Source: Alphaproteobacteria bacterium
Lineage (GTDB): Bacteria; Pseudomonadota; Alphaproteobacteria; SHWA01
Assembly (NCBI GenBank): GCA_009693995.1
Contig: SHWA01000005.1
Span: 1 to 54,990, forward strand
Reading direction: 5' to 3'
DNA length: 54,990 nucleotides
The position numbers and the translations under genes are program-made. The notes under the pieces are model-generated. The model made no database searches. It worked only from the letters and a program-made list of their open reading frames with translations, and had not been told where the DNA came from. Numbering within the stretch: the stretch's first letter is position 1; every line of letters starts with the position of its first letter. Shown here in pieces: positions 26,453-34,630 of the stretch.

Positions 26453-27583
26453 TCAATCGAAGAAGTGGGGCACGAAGCGGCTGCTGTCGCGGGTGATGGC
26501 GGTGGAGTCCTCGCGGATGCCGATGCCGGCCGGCTCACTCGCCACGACCCAGGACCCGATCACGGGATAGTTGCCGCCCAAGTCCGGCAGCGGCGCGTAT
26601 CCCTGGTAGACGAAGCCCTCGGCGCCGTAGGCGCCGCCGGTCTCGGCCACGACCCGTTCCCCCTCCAGCACCTGGATGTTGGCGCCCTCGCGGCTGTAGA
26701 TCGGCTTGCGCACCACGCGCCCCTCGATCACCCCCGGCTCCAGGGCGGCGGGCAGCAGGTTGGGGTGGCCCGGCGCCATCTCCCAGAGGAACGCGAGGGC
26801 CGCCTTGTTGGACAGCACCATCTTCCAGGCCGGTTCGATCACCTTGGCGACGCCGGTCAGGAGATGCTGCCCGAACGCCTCGCCGACCAGCCACTCCCAC
26901 GGATAGAGCTTGAACAGCACGCCGATGCGGCGGTGGTCGAGGTCGAGAAACTCGCGCCCGTCCCAGCCGATGTCCTCGATGGCGATGCGCACGGTCTGGA
27001 ACCCGGCCTGGACCGCGGTATCGCGCAGGTACTCAACCGTGCCCTGGTCTTCGGCATGGTCCTTCACGGCCGCGAAATAGATGGTCCGCCGCCCGATCCC
27101 CAGGTTCTTCCACGCTTCGATCAGGCGCTCGTGCAGGGAGTTGAACTGGTCGTGCTCGGGCCGGACCGCCTGCAGCCAGTCCCACTGCACCACCGCCGCC
27201 TCGAACAGGGCCGTCGGCGTGTCGGCGTTGTATTCCAGCAACCGGGGCTGCCCGGCCCCGTCATAAGCCAGGTCGAAGCGGCCATAGAGGTTCCGCTCCT
27301 TCGCCTTCCAGCTACCCTCGATCGCCGCCCAGGCAGCGGGCGCGATGCCGAGGCGCCGATAGGAGGCCTCGCCGGCCTTGACCACGCGATCAACCAGTTC
27401 GAGCGCCATCTGCTCGAGCTCGGCAGTCGCCGCCTCGAGCGCGTCGATTTCGGCCGCGCTGAACTGGTAGCACGCGGTCTCGTCCCAGTAGGGTGCGCCG
27501 TCGATGGTGTGGAAGGCAAAGCCCAGGTCGCGTTCGACGTGGGCGCGCCACTCCGCGCGCGGCTCGACCGTCAGCCGCTGCAC
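26453..27583 (-). CDS. glutathionylspermidine synthase family protein (YjfC/YgiC-like)
   Basis: A 376-residue ATP-grasp ligase of the glutathionylspermidine synthase C-terminal family, without the amidase domain. Family features: RLLEYNADTPTALFEAA, LFKLYPWEWLVGEAFG, AWKMVLSNKAALAFLWEM, HPNLLPAALEPG and VRKPIYSREGANIQV. E. coli homologues YgiC/YjfC do not make glutathionylspermidine and are thought to act as peptide-type ligases of unknown substrate. It starts with GTG at 27583, five bases after the DUF1190 stop; the track's 484-residue ORF reads through that gene. Confidence 0.88.
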   Translation of the reverse strand: MQRLTVEPRAEWRAHVERDLGFAFHTIDGAPYWDETACYQFSAAEIDALEAATAELEQMALELVDRVVKAGEASYRRLGIAPAAWAAIEGSWKAKERNLYGRFDLAYDGAGQPRLLEYNADTPTALFEAAVVQWDWLQAVRPEHDQFNSLHERLIEAWKNLGIGRRTIYFAAVKDHAEDQGTVEYLRDTAVQAGFQTVRIAIEDIGWDGREFLDLDHRRIGVLFKLYPWEWLVGEAFGQHLLTGVAKVIEPAWKMVLSNKAALAFLWEMAPGHPNLLPAALEPGVIEGRVVRKPIYSREGANIQVLEGERVVAETGGAYGAEGFVYQGYAPLPDLGGNYPVIGSWVVASEPAGIGIREDSTAITRDSSRFVPHFFD

Positions 27584-27588
27584 GTTTC

Positions 27589-28122
27589 CTAGCTGCCGGC
27601 CGTGCTGCGGAAAGCCGTGGCGGTGGTGCCGAAGCCGCCGCGCGCCACCTGGGTGACCTGGGCCGCGGGACGGAAGCCAGAGGCGCCCTGGACGCCGCTG
27701 CCGGCGAAATTGCCGACGTTGAACGCCTTGCCTCCGCGTGGCATCACGGCCGAATTGTCGGGGCCGCGGTAGACTGGCTGGTTGAAGCGGTTCCCACCCA
27801 GGGCATTGCCGATCATGTAGCCCATCAGCAATGGCATGAACATGCTGCTGCCGCCATCGGCGGCCGCGCGGGTCTCGCAACTGCCGGCGCCGAACTCGGC
27901 CTCGCATTCCTGCTTACGGGTGAAGCGCGGCGCCTCGGCGGCGTAGACCTTGTCGGCCTCGACCTTGGCCTCGCCGCATGCGGCGTCGCCATGGATCGCC
28001 GTGCACTCCTTCAGGTCGGCGAAGAAGCGGGCATCGGTCGGCACGCCATCGTCGCCGCAGGCGGCCAGCACCATGCTCGCGCTGCCCAGGAGGACAAGGC
28101 GAACCGAACTGGACTTCTTCAT
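27589..28122 (-). CDS. DUF1190 lipoprotein (YgiB/YjfM-like)
   Basis: A 177-residue protein with a lipoprotein signal (MVLAAC lipobox at about residue 22), then FADLKECTAIHGDAACGEAKVEADKVYAAEAPRFTRKQECEAEFGAGSCE, the conserved Cys-containing core of DUF1190. The rest is Gly- and Phe-rich low complexity (FMPLLMGYMIGNALGG onward). It leads the operon with the ATP-grasp ligase and DUF350 genes, suggesting an envelope-associated three-component unit. Confidence 0.85.
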   Translation of the reverse strand: MKKSSSVRLVLLGSASMVLAACGDDGVPTDARFFADLKECTAIHGDAACGEAKVEADKVYAAEAPRFTRKQECEAEFGAGSCETRAAADGGSSMFMPLLMGYMIGNALGGNRFNQPVYRGPDNSAVMPRGGKAFNVGNFAGSGVQGASGFRPAAQVTQVARGGFGTTATAFRSTAGS

Positions 28123-28268
28123 GCTGGGTACCTCCGCTAGGGGACACGCACTATGCCAAGAAGAGATGGGGCGCGATAGGGGCGCCCGCCAGGGCCCCGG
28201 CCACTTTCGCTGCCACACGCGCGGACTCTGGGCTAACATCCTTGCAAATAGCCAAACGGGAGGAAGAC

Positions 28269-28880
28269 ATGGCGGACCCAATTCTGTTTGCCGGCACCGT
28301 GGAGTGGTCGGGCGAGAACCCGGGCATCTCGCTGAAGGAGAAGCCGGACGGCCCCTTCACGACGCAGGCGAGTTTCTTTCGCGTGGTACTCTCGCCCCAC
28401 GGCCGCGGCCACGCGCTGGTGCTGCTGCAATCGCCGCAGAACGCGAGCCCGCCGGCGGACCGGCCCAACATCTGCTTCCACGACAACGAAAAGCTCGCGC
28501 GCTACCTGGTCGGCGAGTTCATCGCCAATTTCGGCGCCTACAAGGGCCTACCCAGCCTCGGCAGCATGGTCTACCGCAAGCTCGACTCGGTCGCCTCCGA
28601 GGGCGACCCGGCCAACACCTACAGCGAGATCGTGAAGGCGGGCGATACCACCGTGCGCATGACCTGGAGCGGCCTCGGCAAGCCGTTCTGCTTCGCGCTG
28701 CCGCCGGACAAGTCGGCGACCGGGCGCCACTACATGCCGAGCCTCTTCATCGGCTGCAAGGAGGCGGCAATCACGGTCAACGGCAAGGTGCTGCCGGGCA
28801 AGCCGGCACCGCGCGAGGTCGCCGGCAACAAGATCTCGACCGCCATGCTGGCGTTCTCGGAGACCTGGATTCGCACTTAG
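28269..28880 (+). CDS. conserved hypothetical protein
   Basis: I do not recognise this 203-residue protein. It has no signal peptide or membrane helix. It looks like a compact beta-rich protein (ILFAGTVEWSGENPGISLKE, FRVVLSPHGRGHALVLLQS, TTVRMTWSGLGKPFCFALPP, AAITVNGKVLPGK). AGGAAG precedes the ATG. A gene for an NTF2-like protein and an SDR follow closely, so it may belong to a small-molecule pathway. Confidence 0.7.
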   Translation: MADPILFAGTVEWSGENPGISLKEKPDGPFTTQASFFRVVLSPHGRGHALVLLQSPQNASPPADRPNICFHDNEKLARYLVGEFIANFGAYKGLPSLGSMVYRKLDSVASEGDPANTYSEIVKAGDTTVRMTWSGLGKPFCFALPPDKSATGRHYMPSLFIGCKEAAITVNGKVLPGKPAPREVAGNKISTAMLAFSETWIRT

Positions 28881-28889
28881 GCGGAGGCC

Positions 28890-29360
28890 GTGACTGCGGG
28901 CGACCTCGCCGAGCGGCTTGCCGCGCTGGAGGCGCGCGAAGCGATCGCGGCGTTGAAGGCCAGGTACGCCGAACTTTGCGACAGCGGCTATTCTCCAGAT
29001 GCGCTCGCCCTGCTGTTCGCCGAGGACGGCATCTGGGAGGGCGGCCTGCACCGGGTCCGCCTGGTCGGGCGTGCGGCCATAGGCGACTATTTCTCGGGCA
29101 TGGCCGGGAAGATCCAATTCGCCCGGCATCTGATGGTCAACGCGATCATCGACGTCAGCGGCGATCGCGCCACCGGGCGCTGGGATATGCTGTTGCCGAT
29201 GGCCGTGACCGAGGGCGACACCGTCCGCCCGCGCTGGCAGCTCAGCACCTATCACGAATCCTATCGCCGCGTTGCCGGTTGCTGGCTGTTCGCCCATCTT
29301 GCAGCGGCCCCGAGCTACCTCGATCCCGATTGCGACCTCTGGAAAGACTACGGTGCCTGA
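28890..29360 (+). CDS. SnoaL-like/NTF2-fold protein
   Basis: A 156-residue protein with the NTF2/SnoaL layout: LAALEAREAIAALKARYAELCDSGYSPDALALLFAEDGIWEGG, then FARHLMVNAIIDVSGDRATGRWDML and STYHESYRRVAGCWLFAHL. Such folds serve as cyclases, isomerases, dehydratases or binding proteins. The GTG start has a good GGCGGAGG and lies nine bases after the previous gene. No definite catalytic residues are visible. Confidence 0.75.
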   Translation: MTAGDLAERLAALEAREAIAALKARYAELCDSGYSPDALALLFAEDGIWEGGLHRVRLVGRAAIGDYFSGMAGKIQFARHLMVNAIIDVSGDRATGRWDMLLPMAVTEGDTVRPRWQLSTYHESYRRVAGCWLFAHLAAAPSYLDPDCDLWKDYGA

Positions 29361-29447
29361 ACCGGACCGGGAGTGCGTTTTGGCTCCGGAGGCGCTCGAT
29401 CCGGATGTTTACTTGCGCGGGTTGCATCGATCCAAGGAGAACGATTC

Positions 29448-30200
29448 ATGAGACTGGCAACAAAAGTCGCGATCATCACCGGCGCCGCCTCCGGCATGGG
29501 CGCGGCGACGGCCAAGCTGTTCGCCCGCGAGGGCGCGACGGTGGTCATCGCCGACGTGCTGGAGCCGGAGGGGCGCGAGATCGCCGCGGAGATCGGCAAG
29601 GCGGGCGGGCGCGCCAGCTTCAAGAAGCTGGACGTGACCGACGAGGCGGCCTGGAAGGCGGTGGTCGCGGCGGTCGTGGCCGAGCACGGGCGCCTCGACA
29701 TCCTGGTCAACAACGCCGGGCTCGCCGGCTCCACCACCCGCGACTATGTCGACACCGACGCCTGGGACGCGCTGATGGCGATCAACGCCAAGGGGGTCTT
29801 CCTCGGCATCAAGTACGCGGTGCCGCCCATGCGCGCGGCGGGCGGCGGCAGCATCGTCAACCTGTCGTCGCTCTCGGGCAACGTCGGCCAGAGCTACACC
29901 CACATGGGCTACAACGCCTCCAAGGGCGCAGTCCGCACCCTCACCAAGCAGGCCGCCGTGCACTACGCCAAGGAGAACATCCGGGTGAACAGCATCCATC
30001 CGGGCGTGATGCCGCCCATGCGCACCGCCAAGCTCACCGCCGATCCGGTGCAGCGCCAGCGCATGATCGACCGCGTGCCCATGGGCCGGGCCGGGCGGGT
30101 GGAAGAGGTCGCCTATCCGATCCTGTTCCTGGCCTCCGACGAGGCCTCCTACATTACCGGCGCCGAGCTTTGGGTGGACGGCGGCTACCTCGCCGCCTGA
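29448..30200 (+). CDS. short-chain dehydrogenase/reductase
   Basis: A 250-residue classical SDR: TGAASGMGAATA at the N-terminus, ADVLEPEG (Asp at the second strand, favouring NAD), LVNNAGLAG, then NLSSLSGN and YNASK, and the C-terminal GAELWVDGGYLAA. An AAGGAGA seven bases ahead fixes the ATG at 29448. It is the third gene of the operon with the hypothetical protein and the NTF2-like protein. Substrate unknown. Confidence 0.88.
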   Translation: MRLATKVAIITGAASGMGAATAKLFAREGATVVIADVLEPEGREIAAEIGKAGGRASFKKLDVTDEAAWKAVVAAVVAEHGRLDILVNNAGLAGSTTRDYVDTDAWDALMAINAKGVFLGIKYAVPPMRAAGGGSIVNLSSLSGNVGQSYTHMGYNASKGAVRTLTKQAAVHYAKENIRVNSIHPGVMPPMRTAKLTADPVQRQRMIDRVPMGRAGRVEEVAYPILFLASDEASYITGAELWVDGGYLAA

Positions 30201-30225
30201 AGCGCGAAGGCGCGCGGGCCGCGGC

Positions 30226-31509
30226 TCAGGCGAGGCGGTTCACGGCGATCCGGCCGTCCTGCACCACCAGCTTGATGCGCTCGATCTTCTGCAGATGGGC
30301 GATGGAGTCGAGCGGGTTGCCGTCGACCGCGATCAGGTCGGCGATCTTGCCGGCCTCGACGGTTCCGAGGTCGGGCAGCATGCCGATGGCGTCCGCCGCA
30401 TTCCGGGTCGCGGTCTGGATCGCCTGCATCGGGGTCAGGCCGAGGGAGACGTAGATTTCCAGCTCGCGCGCGTTGGAGCCGAACAGCGGGTGGAAGCAGG
30501 TGTCGGTGCCCATGGCGATCTTCACCCCGGCGGCACGGTAGCGCTCGAACGTCGCGAAGCAGTTGTCGGCGATCTCCTTCGCCTGGGTCAGGACGTATTC
30601 GGGGGCGCCGCGCGCGCGCCGCTCCGCGATCACCGATTCCTCGCGCAGGGCCAAGGTCGGCACGTTGTAGCGCCCGGATGCCGCCAGCCGCTGGACCGCC
30701 TCGTCGTCGGCGTAGGTGCAGTGCTCGATCGTATCCACGCCCGCCTGGAGCGCCATCTTCACCGAAATCGGCGTGTGGCAGTGCGCGGCCAGAGGCTTCT
30801 GGTACGCGTGCGCCTCGTCGGCCATGGCATCCAGTTCCTCCTGGGTGATGTTGCGGTCCCAGAGGTCGTCGTGCCGGTCGAACGAGCACTGCCCGCCCGA
30901 GACGCACGCTTTCAGGAAGTCCGCCCCGTCGCGCAGGTTGAGCCGCGAGAGGCGACGAATCTCCCAGGGGCCATCCGCCTGGCGCTCGAGATCGCGGCGG
31001 AAGACGCGGGGCTGCATGCGGTCGTGGTGGCTGCCCGTGGTCAGTATGAAGGCGCCGGCGATCAGCCGGGGACCGGGCAGCTTGCCGGCGGCAATGGCAT
31101 CGCGGAGCGCGCCTATCTCCTGGACGAAGTTGCGCCCCAAGGGCGTGACCCAATCCATGTCGCGGAGCGTGGTGAACCCCGCCTCCAGCAGCACCCGGGC
31201 GTTCTTGGCGGCATCCAGCAGCATCTCGGCCGGGGTGCGGATCACCATGGCAAGATCGAGGTTCTGGTAGTCGGCGCTGTTGGGGCTCGCCAGGTGAAGG
31301 TGCAGATCCATCATGCCCGGCATGAGGGTGCAGCCGCGGCAATCGACCACCCGCGCTCCCGTCGGTGGCTTGACGCTCGCCCCGTGTTGCACGGCGGCGA
31401 TCCGGCTGCCCTCGATCGTGATCACGGGGTCGGATACCGGCGCGCCCCCGTTGCCGTCGATCAGGAGGCCGCCCTTCAGGAACCACGGTCGATTGGTTGT
31501 GCTTGCCAT
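30226..31509 (-). CDS. metal-dependent amidohydrolase
   Basis: A 427-residue amidohydrolase-superfamily enzyme close to the imidazolonepropionase/prolidase-like branch. Metal ligands are visible: HLH in MMDLHLHLAS, His in LAAHCHTPISVKMA and DTIEHCTYADDEA, and Asp in MGTDTCFHPLFG. It ends with the composite beta-sandwich (GTVEAGKIADLIAVDGNPL). Its ATG is 11 bases after what was probably the original stop of the nucleoside phosphorylase gene, so the two formed an operon. It may deaminate or hydrolyse a nucleobase- or amide-type compound. Confidence 0.85.
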   Translation of the reverse strand: MASTTNRPWFLKGGLLIDGNGGAPVSDPVITIEGSRIAAVQHGASVKPPTGARVVDCRGCTLMPGMMDLHLHLASPNSADYQNLDLAMVIRTPAEMLLDAAKNARVLLEAGFTTLRDMDWVTPLGRNFVQEIGALRDAIAAGKLPGPRLIAGAFILTTGSHHDRMQPRVFRRDLERQADGPWEIRRLSRLNLRDGADFLKACVSGGQCSFDRHDDLWDRNITQEELDAMADEAHAYQKPLAAHCHTPISVKMALQAGVDTIEHCTYADDEAVQRLAASGRYNVPTLALREESVIAERRARGAPEYVLTQAKEIADNCFATFERYRAAGVKIAMGTDTCFHPLFGSNARELEIYVSLGLTPMQAIQTATRNAADAIGMLPDLGTVEAGKIADLIAVDGNPLDSIAHLQKIERIKLVVQDGRIAVNRLA

Positions 31510-32318
31510 TGTCTCTCGCCTATCCCTTGCAGCGTGCGGCGACCGCGGCGATCAGAGCCAGTGCATCCACGGTGCCGTCGGCTTCTGCCCTTCTCGAAAT
31601 CACCCGCGACCTGCGCCATCTGGTTGGTGACGTGCGCGAAGCATATCACCGCCCGGCCGGTCGCGGCGGCGAATGCATAGAGGGCCGCCGCCTCCATCTC
31701 GACCGCGAGCAGTCCCTCGGCACGGCGTGCGGCGATCGCGGCAGCGGTTTCGCGAAACGGCGCGTCCGTCGTCCAGGTGGGTCCCGACCGGACCGGCACC
31801 CGCAGGCCGTCGAAGGCGCCTTGCAAGTTGCGCAGTAGGTCGGCGGGCGCGTGGCTGAACCGCGCCGGCGGCTGGTAGTGGCAGCTCGTGCCCTCGTCCC
31901 TGAGGGCGCGGTCGATCAGGATGAAATAGGGGGGAGGGCCGATCGGCAGCAGTTGTCCCGCCGAGGTGACGCTGATGAGTATCGCGCAGCCGCAGGCAAA
32001 GAGCTCCTCAGCCACCAGCACCGCGAAGGGCGCGCCCACGGCGCAGCCGATGATGCCGACATCGAGCCCGCCTTCGGTCAGCCGAAAGAGGTCGGTGTGA
32101 TAGCAGGCCCATTCGCCATCGCGCGTCGCCCGGCCGGAATCGCGCAAGCGGCGGACGAGGTCGCCGTCCGGATCGAGGACGCAGACGGCCGGCACGCGCC
32201 GCTCCTCCAGGCCCTTCTGGCGGCGCGCCTCGCGCAAGAGGCCAGCGGCCGTGAACACCGAGGGCGCCCGGTAGTACTTGTCTTCGACCAGGGGCGTGGC
32301 CGGCGGAGTGCGGTCCAT
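31476..32318 (-). CDS. nucleoside phosphorylase family protein, C-terminally frameshifted
   Basis: The first 245 residues match the uridine phosphorylase/PNP-like fold: GCAVGAPFAVLVAEELFACGC, ISVTSAGQLLP, and the substrate motif LAVEMEAAALYAFAA. After AGDFEKG the frame yields an Arg-rich tail that overlaps the amidohydrolase by 34 bases. Another frame continues EADGTVDALALIAAVAARCKG and stops with TAG at 31520-31522, 10 bases before the amidohydrolase ATG. The pattern is explained by one extra A in GGGCAGAAGCC, near 31590. The altered tail might still leave activity. Start from the ATG at 32318. Confidence 0.75.
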   Translation of the reverse strand: MDRTPPATPLVEDKYYRAPSVFTAAGLLREARRQKGLEERRVPAVCVLDPDGDLVRRLRDSGRATRDGEWACYHTDLFRLTEGGLDVGIIGCAVGAPFAVLVAEELFACGCAILISVTSAGQLLPIGPPPYFILIDRALRDEGTSCHYQPPARFSHAPADLLRNLQGAFDGLRVPVRSGPTWTTDAPFRETAAAIAARRAEGLLAVEMEAAALYAFAAATGRAVICFAHVTNQMAQVAGDFEKGRSRRHRGCTGSDRRGRRTLQGIGERQWQAQPIDRGS

Positions 32319-32534
32319 TATGACGCTCGCAGTCGTCGAAGGGTGCAACGTGGGGGATCCCTCGGGTGGAGGTGTCGCACGGTGCGGGCGCCATTGCCAA
32401 GCGGGCATGGCCCGGTCCGCGATCGAGGCAATCACGAGGACTTGTAAAGCCGTCGACCCTCGCCGACGCTAGCCTCGGTCATCCGGGGCCGTTATCCGGC
32501 AAACCGGCTTGGACCAAGGCTCGGGAGGGACAGA

Positions 32535-33284
32535 ATCGCAACCGCGGCCATCGGCATCATCTGCAAGACCCCGCAGCCGGGAAAGAGCAAGACCCGGCTC
32601 CTGCCGCTGCTTGGCGCCGAGGGCGCGGCGGAGTTGGCCGGCGCATTCCTGCGCGATATCGCGAGCGCCATCGATGCCGTGCCCGAGGCGGTGGGCCGGA
32701 GCGGTTACGCGGTCTATGCGCCGCAAGGGTCCGAGGCGGTGCTGCGGCCGCTGCTGCCGGCCCACTTCGGTTTCCTCTGCCGTCATGATGCGACCTTGAG
32801 CGGCGTACTGCCGAGCGCGACCGAGCATTTCCTGGCCCACGGCCACGACTGCGTGGTGCTGGTGAACGCCGACAGCCTGACGCTGCCGACGGTGCTAATC
32901 ACGGCGGCGGTGGCCGCGCTGCGCGCGGCGGGCGATTCTGTGGTGCTCGGGCCGGCGACGGATGGCGGCTACTACCTGATCGGGCTGAAACGCCCGCACA
33001 CACACCTGTTCGAGGGCATCCCGTGGAGCACCGCCGGCGTGCTGTCGGCCACGGTTGCGCGGGCGGCCGAGATCGGCCTGCCCGTGAAGGAACTACCCCT
33101 CTGGTACGACATCGACGACGCCACGACCTATGCCTGGCTGGGCGATGAACTCAGCGGTCGAGCGCTCCCGTTCGCGGCTTCGGGGCTGAGGGGAGGGCCC
33201 GCCCTCGCCACCCGCGCCTTTCTGGACCGCGCCCGCCCGACGACTGCAGCTGACACCGTGACCGGGCGCACGGCCAAGGCATGA
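32535..33284 (+). CDS. DUF2064 (TIGR04282-type) glycosyltransferase, non-canonical start
   Basis: The GT-A-like protein contains IGIICKTPQPGKSKTRLLPLLG, the family's N-terminal nucleotide-binding signature, VVLVNADSLTLP and VVLGPATDGGYYLIGL. The family is sometimes named for arsenosugar synthesis but is broader. No ATG, GTG or TTG lies in frame before 32634, which would cut off the nucleotide-binding site. GGGAGG six bases ahead of an ATC at 32535 marks where the start should be. This gives 249 residues: either a rare ATC start or a mutated ATG. It overlaps the next gene by four bases. Confidence 0.65.
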   Translation: MATAAIGIICKTPQPGKSKTRLLPLLGAEGAAELAGAFLRDIASAIDAVPEAVGRSGYAVYAPQGSEAVLRPLLPAHFGFLCRHDATLSGVLPSATEHFLAHGHDCVVLVNADSLTLPTVLITAAVAALRAAGDSVVLGPATDGGYYLIGLKRPHTHLFEGIPWSTAGVLSATVARAAEIGLPVKELPLWYDIDDATTYAWLGDELSGRALPFAASGLRGGPALATRAFLDRARPTTAADTVTGRTAKA

Positions 33285-34630
33285 CGGCCGCGACCACCGC
33301 CACCGCGCGGCGTGCCGACCGGCACCTGGTATTGCTGGGCGTCCTCCTGGTCGCGCTGACCGCCTTTGGTCCGACCTTGCACCTTCGCTTCGGCGACGGC
33401 GCCCATGGCGCCCTGATGCTCCTCTCCGGCCTCGGCGCGGCCTGGGCCTATTGGCGCTCGGACCGCTTCAGTGCGAGGTTTGGCCTTCTGGTCGTGCTGC
33501 CGGGTGCGGCGGCGATGCGGTTGGCGCTGCTGTTTGGCGAGCCCTACCTCTCGGACGACGTCTGGCGCTACATCTGGGACGGGCGCGTCCAGGCCGCGGG
33601 CATCAATCCCTACCGCTACCTGCCGGTGGCGCCGGAACTCGCTTTCCTGCGGGATGCGGAGGTCTTTCCCAACATCAACCGGGCCAGGGACGCGCCGACC
33701 ATCTACCCGCCGGGTGCCCAGGTTTTCTTCTACCTGGTGACGCGCCTCGGCGAGAGCCTCACGGTGATGAAGCTCGCACTGGTCGGGTTCGAAGCGGTCG
33801 GCATCCTGTGCCTGGTCGCAATTCTGCGCATCCTGGGCCGGCCACCGGCTGCTGTGGTCGCCTATGGGTGGCATCCGTTGCCGATCTGGGAGATCGCCGG
33901 CAGCGGGCATGTCGACGCGGTCATGGTGGGCCTGCTGATGCTCGGGCTATGGGCGTACCTGCGCGGCCGGACGCTCAGCGCGGGGCTGGCGGTGACCATC
34001 GGCGCGCTGTGCAAGCCAGTGGCGCTGCTGGCACTGCCGGCGTTCTGGCGGCCGTGGAATTGGCGGCTGGTCCTGGTGTTCGCCGCGACCGTCGCGCTCT
34101 TTTACCTACCCTATCTTTCGGTTGGCTGGCGCGTGCTCGGGTTCCTGCCGGAATACCTGCGCCAGGAAGGAATCCTCGACGGTTCCGGACTCTGGTTGGT
34201 GGCGGCCTTGCAGCGGGTCGCCGGACCGATCGCGAACGGGGCCCAGATCTACCTCGCCGGGTCGGCGCTGCTCCTGTTCGGGCTGGCGATCAGGATCGGA
34301 TTTCGCAGGGACCGGTCTCCGCAAACGACCCTTGCGTCGCTCCATTGGCTGCTGCTCACATACTTGGTGTTATTGTCACCGATCTATCCTTGGTACTTCG
34401 TCGTGCTCACTCCGCTCCTCGCTTTGACGCGGTTGACGGCGCCGTGGGTGCTCGCGACGGGATCGTTCGTGCTCTATGACGTGATCCCGGATGACGCGAC
34501 CGCGGTGCCGTTGGCGGCGTGTCAGGCCATGCTTTATGGGGGCACGCTGGCCGCGATGGCATTCGATGCCTGGTCGGGTCGAACGCGTGGCACCGATGCA
34601 AAGCGCGATTCGAGAGAGGCTCGAACATGA
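33281..34630 (+). CDS. polytopic glycosyltransferase (mannosyltransferase-like, GT-C)
   Basis: A 449-residue membrane protein with about 11 hydrophobic segments. The first extramembrane loop has the acidic motif YLSDDVWRYIWDGRVQAAGINPYRY, the place of the catalytic Asp in GT-C polyprenyl-phosphate-sugar transferases (GT87/DUF2029-like). A later PTIYPPGAQVFFYLV and HPLPIWEIAGSGHVDAVMV are also typical. It would move a sugar from a lipid-linked donor on the periplasmic side. ATGA overlaps on both sides couple it to its neighbours. Confidence 0.8.
   Translation: MTAATTATARRADRHLVLLGVLLVALTAFGPTLHLRFGDGAHGALMLLSGLGAAWAYWRSDRFSARFGLLVVLPGAAAMRLALLFGEPYLSDDVWRYIWDGRVQAAGINPYRYLPVAPELAFLRDAEVFPNINRARDAPTIYPPGAQVFFYLVTRLGESLTVMKLALVGFEAVGILCLVAILRILGRPPAAVVAYGWHPLPIWEIAGSGHVDAVMVGLLMLGLWAYLRGRTLSAGLAVTIGALCKPVALLALPAFWRPWNWRLVLVFAATVALFYLPYLSVGWRVLGFLPEYLRQEGILDGSGLWLVAALQRVAGPIANGAQIYLAGSALLLFGLAIRIGFRRDRSPQTTLASLHWLLLTYLVLLSPIYPWYFVVLTPLLALTRLTAPWVLATGSFVLYDVIPDDATAVPLAACQAMLYGGTLAAMAFDAWSGRTRGTDAKRDSREART

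Noticed and set aside
27950-30454. 834-codon plus-strand ORF
   Set aside because: Runs off-frame through three recognised genes; shadow.
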